DNA from: Saccharopolyspora soli
GTDB lineage: Bacteria > Actinomycetota > Actinomycetes > Mycobacteriales > Pseudonocardiaceae
Assembly (NCBI RefSeq): GCF_022678645.1
Contig: NZ_JALBWV010000080.1
Location: 1 to 35,085 of the forward strand
Length of the DNA: 35,085 bases
Reading direction: 5' to 3'
Made by a program: the position numbers and the translations under genes. Of the stretch, positions 23,591 through 32,530 are shown in pieces; the first letter of the stretch is position 1; each line of letters begins with the position of its first letter. The notes beneath the pieces are model-generated. The model was not told the DNA's origin. It ran no database searches and worked only from the letters and a program-made list of their open reading frames with translations.

Positions 23591-26500
23591 TCAGTCGGCC
23601 AGCTTGTCCATCGCGCGGTGGATGCGTTTCACCGACACCGGCTGCGCGGTCCCGAGCGACTGCGCGAACAAGCTCACCCGCAATTCCTCGATCATCCACC
23701 CGATCCGCCGCAACGACTCGCTCGGCGAGCGGCCCTGGGGCACCCCGGCCAGCAAGTTCCGATAGCGCTGCTCGACTTCGTCCACCTGGTACATCCAGTC
23801 CCGGTCGCGCTGCGGGTGGTGCTGGAGCTTGTCCAGCCGTTGCTCGATCGCGCGCAGATAACGCGCCACATCGGACAGTCGAGCGAAGCCGGTGCCGGTC
23901 ACGAATCCGGGATAGAGCAGGCCGCGGAGCTGGGTCTGGATGTCCGCGACGGCATCAGCGGGCAGCCCCTTGGGCCGGTCCGCCAGGATCGCCTCGACGC
24001 GCTGCGCCGCCACCAGGATCCGCTCCACTTCGGACACCGCGGCGACGGTGACCGCACCCAATTGCGCTCGAACCTTGTCCTGGAGAGCGGCGAAGGCCGC
24101 TTCTTCCCACACCGGTCCGCCGTTGTCCACCACCAGCTTGTCGACCGCACAGCTGACGCAGTCCTCCAACAGCGCGGTGAGGTCGCCGTACCGGCTGCCG
24201 CTGAACACGAGCCGGGTGGTGCCGTTCATCCCGCGCTGGATGGACTTCACCGGCGACGGGAGGTTCAACAGCAAGAGCCGACGCGTGCCGTCCCAAAGCG
24301 CCCGCTGCTGTTCCTCCGCCGTGTCGAACACCCGCACCGCGACGCTGTCACCGTCGTCCACCAGCGCCGGGTACGCCTTCACCGCGTGCCCCGAGCGCTG
24401 CTGCTCGAAGGTGCGCGGCAGCGAACCGAAGTTCCAGGAGCGCAACCCGCGCTTCTCGATGTCGTCGGCGGCAGCGGAGATCTCCGCGCGCAGCTTCGGT
24501 TTCAACCGCTGCTTGAGCGACTCCAGGTCCTTGGACTCGGCGAGCTTGCCGCCGTCGTCGTCCACCACCCGGAAGGTCATCTTCAGGTGGTCCGGGACCC
24601 GGTCGAGGTCCCACTCGGCGTGCGGCACCACGACTCCGGTCATGTTCCGGAGTTGCTGCTGCAGGCTGTCCAACAGCGGTCCGTCCGGCGCAGGCAGCCG
24701 GGACAGCACCGCCTTGGCGAAGTCCGGCACCGGAACGAAGTTGCGGCGCACGGGTTTCGGCAGCGACTTCAACAGCGCCGTCACGAGTTCCTCGCGCAGC
24801 CCTGGGATCTGCCAGTCGAAGCCGTCCGGCTGGATCTGGTTGAGCACCGGCAGCGGGATGTGCACGGTCACGCCGTCCGCGTCCGCGCCCGGCTCGAACT
24901 GGTAGGAAAGCGGCAGCCGGTGCCCGGCCTGCATCCAGAAGTCGGGGTAGTCCCGGTCGCTGACCGCCACCGACTCCTGGTTGATCAACATCGACTTCTC
25001 GAAGTTGAGCAGATCGGGCTGCTCTCGGCGGGCCTGCTTCCACCACGCGTCGAAGTGCCTGCCGGACACCACGTCAGCGCCGATGCGCTGGTCGTAGAAC
25101 TCGAAGAGCGTCTCGTCATCGACCAGGATGTCGCGCCGTCGGGCCCGCTCCTCCAGGTCCTCGACCTCGTCGAGCATCGCGCGGTTCTCGTGGAAGAACG
25201 CGTGCCGGGTGTCCCAGTCGCCCTCCACCAGCGCGTGCCGGATGAACAGCTCCCGACTCAGCTCCTGGTCGATCCGCCCGTAGTTGACCTTGCGGCCGAC
25301 CACCAGCGGAACGCCGTAGAGGGTGACCCGCTCAGCGGCGACCACCGCCGCGCGGTCCTTCTCCCAATGCGGCTCGCTGTAGTTGCGCTTGACCAGGTGC
25401 TGCGCGAGTCTCTCCACCCAGTCCGGTTCGATGCGGGCGGCGATGCGCGCCCAGAGACGGGAGGTTTCCACCAGTTCCGCCGCCATCACCCAGCGCGGCG
25501 GCTTCTTGAACAGCGACGATCCCGGGAACACCGCGAATCGGGCGTTGCGCGCGCCCTGGTACTCGTTCGCGCCGCGGCCGGGCGGGCCCGATTTCTTCTC
25601 GACGTCCTTGAGGCCGATGTGCGACAGCAGCCCGGAAAGCACGGACTGGTGGATCCGCGCCGAATCGGCCTGCTGGTCGCCGAGCGTCATGCCCATCGAC
25701 TTGACCATTTGCCGCAGCTGGCCGTAGAGGTCCTGCCACTCGCGGACCCGCAGGTAGTTGAGGAAGTCGGTTCGGCACAGCTTCCGGAACTGGTTGGACG
25801 ACAGTTCCTTCTGCTGGCCGCGCAGGTACCGCCACAGGCTGAGGTAGGTGAGGAAATCGGACTCGGCGTCCTTGTCGATGAAGCGCGCGTGCTTCTGGTC
25901 GGCCGCCTGCTGCTTGTCCGTCGGCCGTTCTCGGGGGTCCTGAATGGACAGTGCCGCGACGATGACGAGCACCTCGCCCACGCACCCGTTGCGTTCCGCT
26001 TCGAGCACCATCCGCGCCAGGCGGGGATCGATGGGCAGCTGCGCGAGCTTGCGACCGATCGGGGTCAGCCGCTTGTGCAGCTCGACCTTCGACCGGTCGA
26101 GTGCGCCCAACTCGTGCAGCAGGTTGATGCCGTCGGTGATCTGGCGGCGGTCCGGTGGTTCCAAGAACGGGAAGAATTCGATCTCGCCCAACCCCAGCGA
26201 GGTCATCTGCAGGATGACCGAGGCCAGGTGGGTGCGCAGGATTTCCGGATCGGTGAACTCGGGGCGCGACGAGAAGTCCTGCTCGGAGTACAGCCGGATG
26301 CAGATGCCTTCGGAGACCCGGCCGCACCGTCCCTTGCGCTGGTTCGCCGATGCCTGGGAGATCGGCTCGATGGGCAGCCGCTGCACCTTCGTCCGGAAGC
26401 TGTACCGGGAGATGCGCGCGGTGCCCGGATCGATGACGTACTTGATGCCTGGGACGGTCAGCGAGGTCTCGGCCACGTTGGTGGACAACACGATCCGCCG

Positions 26501-27535
26501 ACCGGTGTGCGACTGGAACACGCGGTGCTGTTCAGCCGCTGTCAGCCGCGCGTACAACGGCAGAACCTCGGTGTTGGAGAGGTTCTGCTGCTGCAACGCG
26601 TCGGCGGTGTCCCGGATCTCCCGTTCGCCGCTGAGGAACACCAGGATGTCCCCCGGTCCGTCCGCGCACAGCTCGTCGACCGCATCGCAGATGGCCTGCG
26701 TCTGGTCGCGCACCACGTCCTCGGTGTCGTCCGAGTCGTCGAGCAGCGGGCGGTAGCGCACCTCGACGGGATACATGCGCCCGGAAACCTCGATCACGGG
26801 TGCGTCGTCGAAGTGCCGCGAGAAGCGCTCCGGGTCGATGGTGGCCGAGGTGATGATCACCTTGAGGTCGGGGCGGCGGGGCAGCAGTTGCTTGACGTAG
26901 CCGAGGATGAAGTCGATGTTCAGGCTGCGCTCGTGCGCCTCGTCGATGATCAGGGTGTCGTAGCGCCGCAGCAGCCGATCGTGCTGGATCTCGGCCAGCA
27001 GGATGCCGTCGGTCATCAGTTTGACGAGCGTTTCGGTACCGGCCCGCTCGGTGAAGCGCACCTGGTATCCGATAGCGCTGCCGAGCTCGGTGTCGAGTTC
27101 CTCGGCGACGCGTTCGGCGACGGTGCGCGCAGCCAGCCGCCGGGGCTGGGTGTGGCCGATCATGCCCTGGATCCCGCGGCCCAGCTCCAGGCACATCTTC
27201 GGCAGCTGAGTGGTCTTTCCGGAACCCGTCTCACCAGCGACGATGACGACCTGGTGATCGCGGATAGCGGCGAGCAACTCGTCCCGGCGTTGGCTGACCG
27301 GCAGCTGTTCCGGGTACCTGATCTCGGGTACGTTGCCGCGCCGACGCTCGATCCGGCGCTCCGCGGCCTCGACTTCGTCGGCGATCTCGGTCGTCACCGC
27401 CTGCAGCGCCGCCGGGTCACGGATCTTGCTTGCGCCCTCGATGCGACGGCGCAGCCGACGCTGGTCGTGCAGCATCAGCTCGGGCAAGCGTTCCCGCAGG
27501 TCGACGAGCGGGGTTTTCACAGACGACGTACCCAT
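23591..27535 (-). CDS. hrpA: ATP-dependent DEAH-box RNA helicase HrpA
   Basis: About 1314 residues, the usual length of bacterial HrpA. Walker A GETGSGKT is at 101-108, the DEAH box at 198-201 (IIDEAHER), SAT near 230, then the motif V/VI region (FQSHTGRRIVLSTNVAETSLTVPG and SQASANQRKGRCGRV), followed by the winged-helix, OB-fold and DUF3418 C-terminal parts. It acts on RNA, with roles in mRNA processing and rescue of stalled ribosomes in other bacteria. The ATG at 27535 is used; AGGAGT is too close to it, and ATG 27550 is an alternative. A longer frame to 27715 crosses a dispersed repeat and is not real. Confidence 0.93.
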   Translation of the reverse strand: MGTSSVKTPLVDLRERLPELMLHDQRRLRRRIEGASKIRDPAALQAVTTEIADEVEAAERRIERRRGNVPEIRYPEQLPVSQRRDELLAAIRDHQVVIVAGETGSGKTTQLPKMCLELGRGIQGMIGHTQPRRLAARTVAERVAEELDTELGSAIGYQVRFTERAGTETLVKLMTDGILLAEIQHDRLLRRYDTLIIDEAHERSLNIDFILGYVKQLLPRRPDLKVIITSATIDPERFSRHFDDAPVIEVSGRMYPVEVRYRPLLDDSDDTEDVVRDQTQAICDAVDELCADGPGDILVFLSGEREIRDTADALQQQNLSNTEVLPLYARLTAAEQHRVFQSHTGRRIVLSTNVAETSLTVPGIKYVIDPGTARISRYSFRTKVQRLPIEPISQASANQRKGRCGRVSEGICIRLYSEQDFSSRPEFTDPEILRTHLASVILQMTSLGLGEIEFFPFLEPPDRRQITDGINLLHELGALDRSKVELHKRLTPIGRKLAQLPIDPRLARMVLEAERNGCVGEVLVIVAALSIQDPRERPTDKQQAADQKHARFIDKDAESDFLTYLSLWRYLRGQQKELSSNQFRKLCRTDFLNYLRVREWQDLYGQLRQMVKSMGMTLGDQQADSARIHQSVLSGLLSHIGLKDVEKKSGPPGRGANEYQGARNARFAVFPGSSLFKKPPRWVMAAELVETSRLWARIAARIEPDWVERLAQHLVKRNYSEPHWEKDRAAVVAAERVTLYGVPLVVGRKVNYGRIDQELSRELFIRHALVEGDWDTRHAFFHENRAMLDEVEDLEERARRRDILVDDETLFEFYDQRIGADVVSGRHFDAWWKQARREQPDLLNFEKSMLINQESVAVSDRDYPDFWMQAGHRLPLSYQFEPGADADGVTVHIPLPVLNQIQPDGFDWQIPGLREELVTALLKSLPKPVRRNFVPVPDFAKAVLSRLPAPDGPLLDSLQQQLRNMTGVVVPHAEWDLDRVPDHLKMTFRVVDDDGGKLAESKDLESLKQRLKPKLRAEISAAADDIEKRGLRSWNFGSLPRTFEQQRSGHAVKAYPALVDDGDSVAVRVFDTAEEQQRALWDGTRRLLLLNLPSPVKSIQRGMNGTTRLVFSGSRYGDLTALLEDCVSCAVDKLVVDNGGPVWEEAAFAALQDKVRAQLGAVTVAAVSEVERILVAAQRVEAILADRPKGLPADAVADIQTQLRGLLYPGFVTGTGFARLSDVARYLRAIEQRLDKLQHHPQRDRDWMYQVDEVEQRYRNLLAGVPQGRSPSESLRRIGWMIEELRVSLFAQSLGTAQPVSVKRIHRAMDKLAD

Positions 27536-27618
27536 ACTCCTACCAAGCATAGAGAAAGCCCCACAGGTCCTGCCGCTGGTTTTCGCCCTGCTCACAGAAC
27601 GCGGTGGGCGTCGGGCCC

Positions 27619-27715
27619 ATGTTGCGCCGCAATGCGCGTAGCGCAACCGCAGATGCCGTCTCGTTTCGGGGTCCCCGACCCAAGTACGTCCAAAACACCA
27701 CGTCGGAGCGGTCAT
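27619..27715. repeat. Second dispersed repeat family, diverged copy
   Basis: Aligns over roughly 100 bases with 29980-30075. The best conserved block is CAAAACACCACGTCGGAGCG here versus CAATACACCACGTCAGGGCG there, plus TCGGGGT and TTGCG at the other end. It fills the 261-base gap upstream of hrpA, which holds no other feature. Confidence 0.6.
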
Positions 27716-27796
27716 CCTGACATCACGCCGAAGAACCTGCGGCGGAGCCAGCCGCGAGCGTGGGCCAAGCAGCTACGCCGCGTCGAAGACACCCGC

Positions 27797-28975
27797 TCAG
27801 GTGCGCTCGGCATGGCACAGATATGCCATCGCCGCATCGCCGACTCTCGCCAACACCACGGTCGCTTCCCGCGCACCCTTCAGCTTGAGTCGACGACGCA
27901 GCGCATCCGGATCCACGTCGAGGCCGCGGACCAGGATCTCCAGTCGCCCCACCTCGTGGCGGCGCAGCTGCGCGCGCAGCGCCTTCTCGCTGTACCGGGC
28001 GTGCTCGAAAACCCGGAAGGCGCGGATCCCAGGGGGCGGTTCGTCGCCAGTCAGGTAGGCGATGTGCGGATCGAGCTGAGCCAGCCCGTGTCGCACGGCG
28101 TAATGCCGCACGAGCCCGGCACGCACCACAGCACCGTCCGGGTCGAGGATCCACTGCCGAACCTCGCTGACCGGGCAGTCGTCCGGCTCGGCATCCGTGA
28201 TCGTCCAGCCAGCGCCGTCCGGCCGGAGCACCGTCGCCCGCCGTCGAACCCGGCGGTCGGCCAGCTCGCCGAACCACAGCCCGGCCTCCCTGACCTGCCC
28301 GGCCAGCGACACCACTTCGACTTCGGCGTCCTCCGGAACCGCCGCGAAATCGAGCCCTGGAGCGGACTTCACCACCAGATCGCGGTGGGCGTACACGTCG
28401 AGCAGTTCGTCCAGCGGCGGGACGAGGTCGGCCGGACACCAGCGCCGCCGACCGGTGTCGTCCCGGCGCGCCGGATCCGCGACCACAGCTGCGCCCCTGG
28501 TCACCGGACGCAGCGCGTCAGCCTCGACCAGCGCAGCCGACCGTCCGGCGGCCGCGAGGTTGTGCCGCGCCATCGACAGCCGAACCCGATCGAGATCGGA
28601 ACCCACGCAACGGGCCGCAACAGCGGTCAACGCCACCAGGTCCGCGCCGATGGAACAAGTCACGTCGTGCACGTCGCGCCCGGCCAGTCGTCCGGCGCGG
28701 TGCTGTGCCACCACGCTCGCCGTCGCCTGCTGCAACGCCGAGTCGGTGAACAGCCAATCGGCACAATCGTCCAGTTTGGACTGCGCGCGACGCCGCAGCA
28801 CGGCCGTTTCCAGTGCGGCAGCGGCGAACCGCTCGCCGACGAGCTTGCGGGCGGCAGCGACGTCGCTGAGTCGCGTCGACGTGGTCAATGCGAGCCCGGA
28901 CAGCTCGGCGACCGCATCGCGGCCCACCGTCGAGCGCAGGAAAACCACGTCCTCAAGATCGAAGGTGTATCCCAC
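27797..28975 (-). CDS. THUMP-like-domain SAM-dependent methyltransferase
   Basis: 392 residues from GTG 28975 with GAGGG six bases upstream. The SAM-binding core is visible as VHDVTCSIGADLVAL (motif I) with the acidic end of strand 2 in CVGSDLDRVRLSMAR, and ADPARR sits at the motif IV position. The C-terminal part (AFRVFEHARYSEKALRAQLRR, then RLEILVRGLDVDPDALRRRL) matches the THUMP-like domain of this actinobacterial family, pointing to an RNA substrate. The target base is unknown. Mycobacteria carry a homologue (Rv3037c) in a similar position. Confidence 0.82.
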   Translation of the reverse strand: MGYTFDLEDVVFLRSTVGRDAVAELSGLALTTSTRLSDVAAARKLVGERFAAAALETAVLRRRAQSKLDDCADWLFTDSALQQATASVVAQHRAGRLAGRDVHDVTCSIGADLVALTAVAARCVGSDLDRVRLSMARHNLAAAGRSAALVEADALRPVTRGAAVVADPARRDDTGRRRWCPADLVPPLDELLDVYAHRDLVVKSAPGLDFAAVPEDAEVEVVSLAGQVREAGLWFGELADRRVRRRATVLRPDGAGWTITDAEPDDCPVSEVRQWILDPDGAVVRAGLVRHYAVRHGLAQLDPHIAYLTGDEPPPGIRAFRVFEHARYSEKALRAQLRRHEVGRLEILVRGLDVDPDALRRRLKLKGAREATVVLARVGDAAMAYLCHAERT

Positions 28976-29095
28976 CAGAGTCCCTCAACACCGCCGGTCG
29001 AAACGCGTTCCGCGATCGGCGAACCGATGCGCCGATCCACCGGATGGCTGGCCGGGTCGATCGGTCACGACGCGTTCCGTCCGGGCTCACCGGGG

Positions 29096-29878
29096 TCAGT
29101 TGCCGGTGAACTTCGCCTTCCCCGGACCGTTCTCGATGAACGAACGCATTCCGATCTTCTGGTCCTCGGTCGCGAAGGTGCCCGCGAACAGGTGGGTCTC
29201 CAGCTTCAAGCCGTTGTCCAGGTCGAGGTCCAGCCCGCCGTCGATCGCCGCCTTGGCCGCAGCCAGCGCACGGGCCGCACCGCCGGTGAACTGCTCGGCC
29301 CAGCGCCGCGCTGCCGCGTACACCTCATCAGGCGCGACGACCTCGTCGATCATGCCCAGCGACAGCGCTTCCCGCGCATCGACGAAGCGTCCGGTGTAGA
29401 TGATGTCCTTCGCCTTGCTGGGCCCGATCAGGCGAGCCAGGCGCTGCGTACCGCCCGCACCGGGGATCACACCCAGCAGGATCTCCGGTTGGCCGACCTT
29501 GACGTTGTCCCCGGCGATGCGCCGATCGCAGCTCAGCGCCAATTCGAAGCCGCCGCCGAGGGCGTACCCGGTCAAGGCGGCCACGGTCGGCTTCGGAATC
29601 GCGGCGATCTGGCTCATCGCGTCCGACAGGCCGCGCTCTTCCTTGCGAGCCATGTCGGTGTAGGACATCTCGGCCATTTCCTTGATGTCCGCGCCTGCCG
29701 CGAAGACCTTTTCACCGCCGTAGACGATCACGGCGCGAACATCGGCGCGCTCGGCGGCCTCGATGGCCGTTTCGCGCAGCTCGATCTCGATCTGCCGGTT
29801 CAGCGCGTTCATCGGCGGCCGATCCAGCCGGATCGTCCCGATCGCACCGTCCACCTCAAACCTGACGAACTCGCCCAC
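29096..29878 (-). CDS. Enoyl-CoA hydratase/isomerase family protein
   Basis: 260 residues from GTG 29878 with GAGGAGG seven bases upstream. Crotonase-fold signatures are the first oxyanion-hole segment FAAGADIKEM, GYALGGGFELALSCD, and the second segment PEILLGVIPGAGGTQRL, with the catalytic Glu in QPEI. It would hydrate 2-enoyl-CoA in fatty acid beta-oxidation, matching the etfBA and acyl-CoA ligase genes in this window. A longer frame to 30088 includes a dispersed repeat and is rejected. It is similar in position to M. tuberculosis echA17. Confidence 0.92.
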   Translation of the reverse strand: MGEFVRFEVDGAIGTIRLDRPPMNALNRQIEIELRETAIEAAERADVRAVIVYGGEKVFAAGADIKEMAEMSYTDMARKEERGLSDAMSQIAAIPKPTVAALTGYALGGGFELALSCDRRIAGDNVKVGQPEILLGVIPGAGGTQRLARLIGPSKAKDIIYTGRFVDAREALSLGMIDEVVAPDEVYAAARRWAEQFTGGAARALAAAKAAIDGGLDLDLDNGLKLETHLFAGTFATEDQKIGMRSFIENGPGKAKFTGN

Positions 29879-29979
29879 GCAGCAACCTCCTCGTCGAACC
29901 GCCACCATGCCGGAGGCTATCGCGCCGCGCCCCGACGACTGCTGTGCCACGGATCTCAGCGCGCGTTCCGGAACTCGTT

Positions 29980-30082
29980 TTGCGTGGCGGTGCGGATAAC
30001 GGAACTTCGGAAGACCGCTCCTCGGGGTGCGGTCCCAGCACCAAACACGCCCAATACACCACGTCAGGGCGGTCCTCGCAGC
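29980..30082. repeat. Second dispersed repeat family, reference copy
   Basis: Contains the TTGCGTGGCGGTGCGGATAA block shared (24 of 26 bases) with 14957-14982 and the CACCACGTC block shared with 27619-27715. It occupies most of the 290-base gap between the enoyl-CoA hydratase start and the ABC ATPase stop. A conserved block at each end suggests a modular element about 100 bp long. Confidence 0.65.
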
Positions 30083-30168
30083 GAACACCAGTGGACGGAG
30101 GCAGAAATCCGCGGCGTGATCAGTTGCGAGCCGGGGTCTAGCTGTCGCGCCGCTTCACCGGCGAGGTC

Positions 30169-30957
30169 TCAGCCACGCCGCCGCGCGAAGTACCGCGCAC
30201 CGCTGCGCTGCAATTCCAGGTCCTGGTCGAAGGTCTTCGACAGGTTGTCCTCGGTGAGCACATCGTCAAGCAGCCCCTGCGCGACGATGTGCCCTTCGCG
30301 CAGCAGCAGCGCGTGGGTGAAACCTGGCGGGATCTCTTCGACGTGGTGGGTGACCAGCACCGATGCTGGCGCGTCCGGGTCCATGGCCAGCGCGGACAAC
30401 CGCGCCACCAGGTCCTCCCGGCCACCCAGGTCGAGCCCGGCAGCAGGTTCGTCCAGCAACAGCAGTTCCGGGTCAGTCATCAGGGCCCGCGCGATGGTGG
30501 TGCGCTTGCGTTCCCCTTCGGACAACGTCGCGTACTGGCGATCAGCCAGGTGCGCCACCCCGAGCATTTCGAGCAGTTCCGCCGCGCGGTCGGTGTCCAG
30601 CGTGTCGTATTCCTCACGCCACCGGCCGAGCACCGAGTATCCAGCGCTGACCACGACGTCGCGGACCAGTTCGTCGCCGGGAATGCGAGCGGCCAACGCC
30701 GCGGAGCACAGGCCGATGCGGGGCCGGAGATCGAACACGTTGGTCTGGCCGAGCCGCTCGCCGAGCACATCGACGGTGCCGCCGCTCGGGTGCATCTCGG
30801 TGCTGGCCATCTTGAGCAGGGTCGTCTTGCCCGCTCCGTTCGGGCCTAGCACCACCCAGCGCTCGTCGAGCTCCACCGACCAGTTCACGTCGGCCACCAG
30901 CGTGGTCTTACCCCGCCGGACACCGACGCCATCCATCCGGATGACCAGGTCGTCCAC
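30169..30957 (-). CDS. ABC transporter ATP-binding protein
   Basis: 262 residues from GTG 30957, with GGGAGG five bases upstream. Walker A GPNGAGKT (38-45), signature LSEGERKR, Walker B LLLLDEPAAGLD and the H-loop VTHHVEEIPP are all intact, so it is a functional nucleotide-binding subunit. It resembles the single-domain ATPases of metal or molybdate-type uptake systems; no permease or binding protein is adjacent, so the partner is unknown. The M. tuberculosis counterpart by position is Rv3041c. Confidence 0.92.
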   Translation of the reverse strand: MDDLVIRMDGVGVRRGKTTLVADVNWSVELDERWVVLGPNGAGKTTLLKMASTEMHPSGGTVDVLGERLGQTNVFDLRPRIGLCSAALAARIPGDELVRDVVVSAGYSVLGRWREEYDTLDTDRAAELLEMLGVAHLADRQYATLSEGERKRTTIARALMTDPELLLLDEPAAGLDLGGREDLVARLSALAMDPDAPASVLVTHHVEEIPPGFTHALLLREGHIVAQGLLDDVLTEDNLSKTFDQDLELQRSGARYFARRRG

Positions 30958-31215
30958 GTCTACCTCCCAGCCGTGACTGACCGCAACGGCGCGGCATCGC
31001 GCAAACGGTTCGTCTCCGTCCGGACCGCCGCAGGTACCGGCAGGTCCCCTCCGCAACCCATTGTTCCGTCTCCAACTGCGGCAGCTGCGGCCGGGAGCAC
31101 TCAGCGCTCGCCCGGCTGGGTGATCCGCGACGCAACGCCCGACCGCCCATTCCAGATACCGGGACGACCACATTCGTGCTGGCACGTTCACCGAGCCCGT
31201 GCCACGATCGCTGGC

Positions 31216-31287
31216 GTGTCCGATTCGTTGCTCACCCGCGATCGCGTGATCGACCTGTTCCGGGTCGTCGCTTCTGCCTGTCGCTGA
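31216..31287 (+). pseudogene. Truncated 5' end of an acyltransferase-3 family gene
   Basis: GTG 31216 opens (M)SDSLLTRDRVIDLFRVVAS and stops at TGA 31285. RDRVIDLFRVV is the conserved N-terminal motif that precedes the first membrane helix in acyltransferase-3 proteins, but here the helices are absent. It sits in the 465-base gap 30958-31422, where nothing else can be supported. Confidence 0.4.
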
Positions 31288-31422
31288 AGCGGTCCCTTCC
31301 GACCGCACTTCCAGGCCCTCATCGCGCGGCACGACGAATCCGTCCACCGACCACACCCCACCACGTTCAGCCGGGTGTGCCTGTCGCGCCGTGCTCACCG
31401 CAAGAACGAACTGGAGACACGC

Positions 31423-32046
31423 ATGAGCGCTGTGCGACAGCATCCACCCGAGGACAAGCGATCGCCCCACCTGTCCGAATACTCCCCGACCGAACCGCTC
31501 CCGGAACCGGGTGCGGTCGAGCTGCACCCCCGACTCGACATCCCGCTGCTGCACGACCTGATCCGCCCCGACCATCTGTTGTGGACACCGCGAGAGCTGC
31601 GTGACCTCACCGGCTTGGTCGCCTCCGAACTCACCGGACGGCTGCTCGACATCGTCCGCGTCGACGACGAAAACCGCTGGTGGGCCAAGCTCGGGCTCAC
31701 CGCGGGCGTCGAGCTCTGGTTGCTGTCCTGGGCGCCCGGCCAGGGCACCGAACCGCACGAGCACGGCGGCGCTTCCGGCTCGTTCTCGGTGCTGTTCGGC
31801 GCACTCCGCGAGGACTACCGCTACCCCGCTGGCCCGGTGCGCACCACGCATCACGACGTCGGCTCGCGCATCGGATTCGGCAGCGGCCGGGCGCACCAGG
31901 TCCGCAATGTCAGCTCGGTGAATTCGGCGAGCGTGCACGCGTATTCGCCGCCGCTGCTGCCAGTTCGCTACTACTCGGACTTGGCCGACGTGCCGCCGAT
32001 CCCACCGCAACGAGCGCAAGCAGCGCAGCCCAAGGAGCTCGGATGA
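31423..32046 (+). CDS. Cysteine dioxygenase type I (cupin)
   Basis: 207 residues with the cupin core: iron ligands His112 and His114 in EPHEHGGASGSFSV and His158 in GRAHQVRN, plus the HAY tyrosine (174) near the active site. It oxidises cysteine to cysteine sulfinate with O2. GGAG lies six bases before the ATG at 31423. Its stop overlaps the rhodanese start (ATGA), so the two are translated together as a sulfur-handling pair. The N-terminal 35 residues are a Pro-rich extension. Other thiol dioxygenase substrates are possible. Confidence 0.88.
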   Translation: MSAVRQHPPEDKRSPHLSEYSPTEPLPEPGAVELHPRLDIPLLHDLIRPDHLLWTPRELRDLTGLVASELTGRLLDIVRVDDENRWWAKLGLTAGVELWLLSWAPGQGTEPHEHGGASGSFSVLFGALREDYRYPAGPVRTTHHDVGSRIGFGSGRAHQVRNVSSVNSASVHAYSPPLLPVRYYSDLADVPPIPPQRAQAAQPKELG

Positions 32047-32468
32047 CCGAAGTCCCGATCCAACGGCAAGGCAGCGTCACGAGTGGTCCGTTCGGCATCG
32101 AGCACCTGCTGGCGGAATCACGGGCGAAGCTCACGCGGGTCTCGCCGCAAGAAGCCCTGGCATTGCAACGGCAGGGCGGTCTGATCATCGACATCAGGCC
32201 GCAGTCCGACCGGCTCGCCGAAGGCGAGATCCCGGGCGCGCTGACGGTCGAGCGAATCGTGCTGGAGTGGCGACTGGACCCAGCCGGTAGCCACCGGTTG
32301 GACGGCCTGCAGCCCGATCGCCCGATCATCCTGGTGTGCAACGAGGGCTACGCCTCCAGCCTCGCCGCGGCCCAAGCACAGGAACTCGGACTCGCCCGAG
32401 CAACCGACCTCGCAGGCGGATTCCGAGCCTGGAAAGCGGCTGGCCTCCCAGTCACATCAGCCGCCTAA
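32043..32468 (+). CDS. Rhodanese-like sulfurtransferase
   Basis: 141 residues, a single rhodanese domain. LIIDIRPQSDRLAEGEIPGA is the CH2A region; the active-site loop is CNEGYAS with Cys99; ATDLAGGFRAWKAAGLPV is the typical C-terminal motif. It would carry a persulfide from cysteine breakdown. It is coupled to the cysteine dioxygenase by the four-base overlap. A large hairpin at 32493-32530 follows as a probable terminator. Confidence 0.92.
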   Translation: MTEVPIQRQGSVTSGPFGIEHLLAESRAKLTRVSPQEALALQRQGGLIIDIRPQSDRLAEGEIPGALTVERIVLEWRLDPAGSHRLDGLQPDRPIILVCNEGYASSLAAAQAQELGLARATDLAGGFRAWKAAGLPVTSAA

Positions 32469-32492
32469 CCTCTGGCGCACCAACCCGAACCG

Positions 32493-32530
32493 AGGGAACC
32501 TTCCGGTCACTCCTGACAGGAAGGTTCCCT
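32493..32530. terminator. Large hairpin from two facing repeat copies
   Basis: A diverged plus-oriented repeat (GAGGGAACCTTCCGGTCA, 32492-32509) faces a canonical minus-oriented copy (from 32514). The 17-position stem has one mismatch and a four-base loop. It begins 25 bases after the rhodanese stop, so it can terminate that transcript. Confidence 0.7.

Noticed and set aside
29879..30088. Long N-terminus of the enoyl-CoA hydratase
   Set aside because: It translates a dispersed repeat; GTG 29878 with GAGGAGG fits the family start.
23306..30976. Giant plus-strand open frame of about 2556 codons
   Set aside because: It is antisense to hrpA, the methyltransferase and the enoyl-CoA hydratase; it stays open because of GC-rich codon bias, has no domain-like sequence and is His/Arg/Gln-rich.
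30958..32019. 616-residue version of the ABC ATPase
   Set aside because: The extra N-terminus crosses the cysteine dioxygenase region antisense; a GTG with an ideal ribosome site at 30957 explains the gene.
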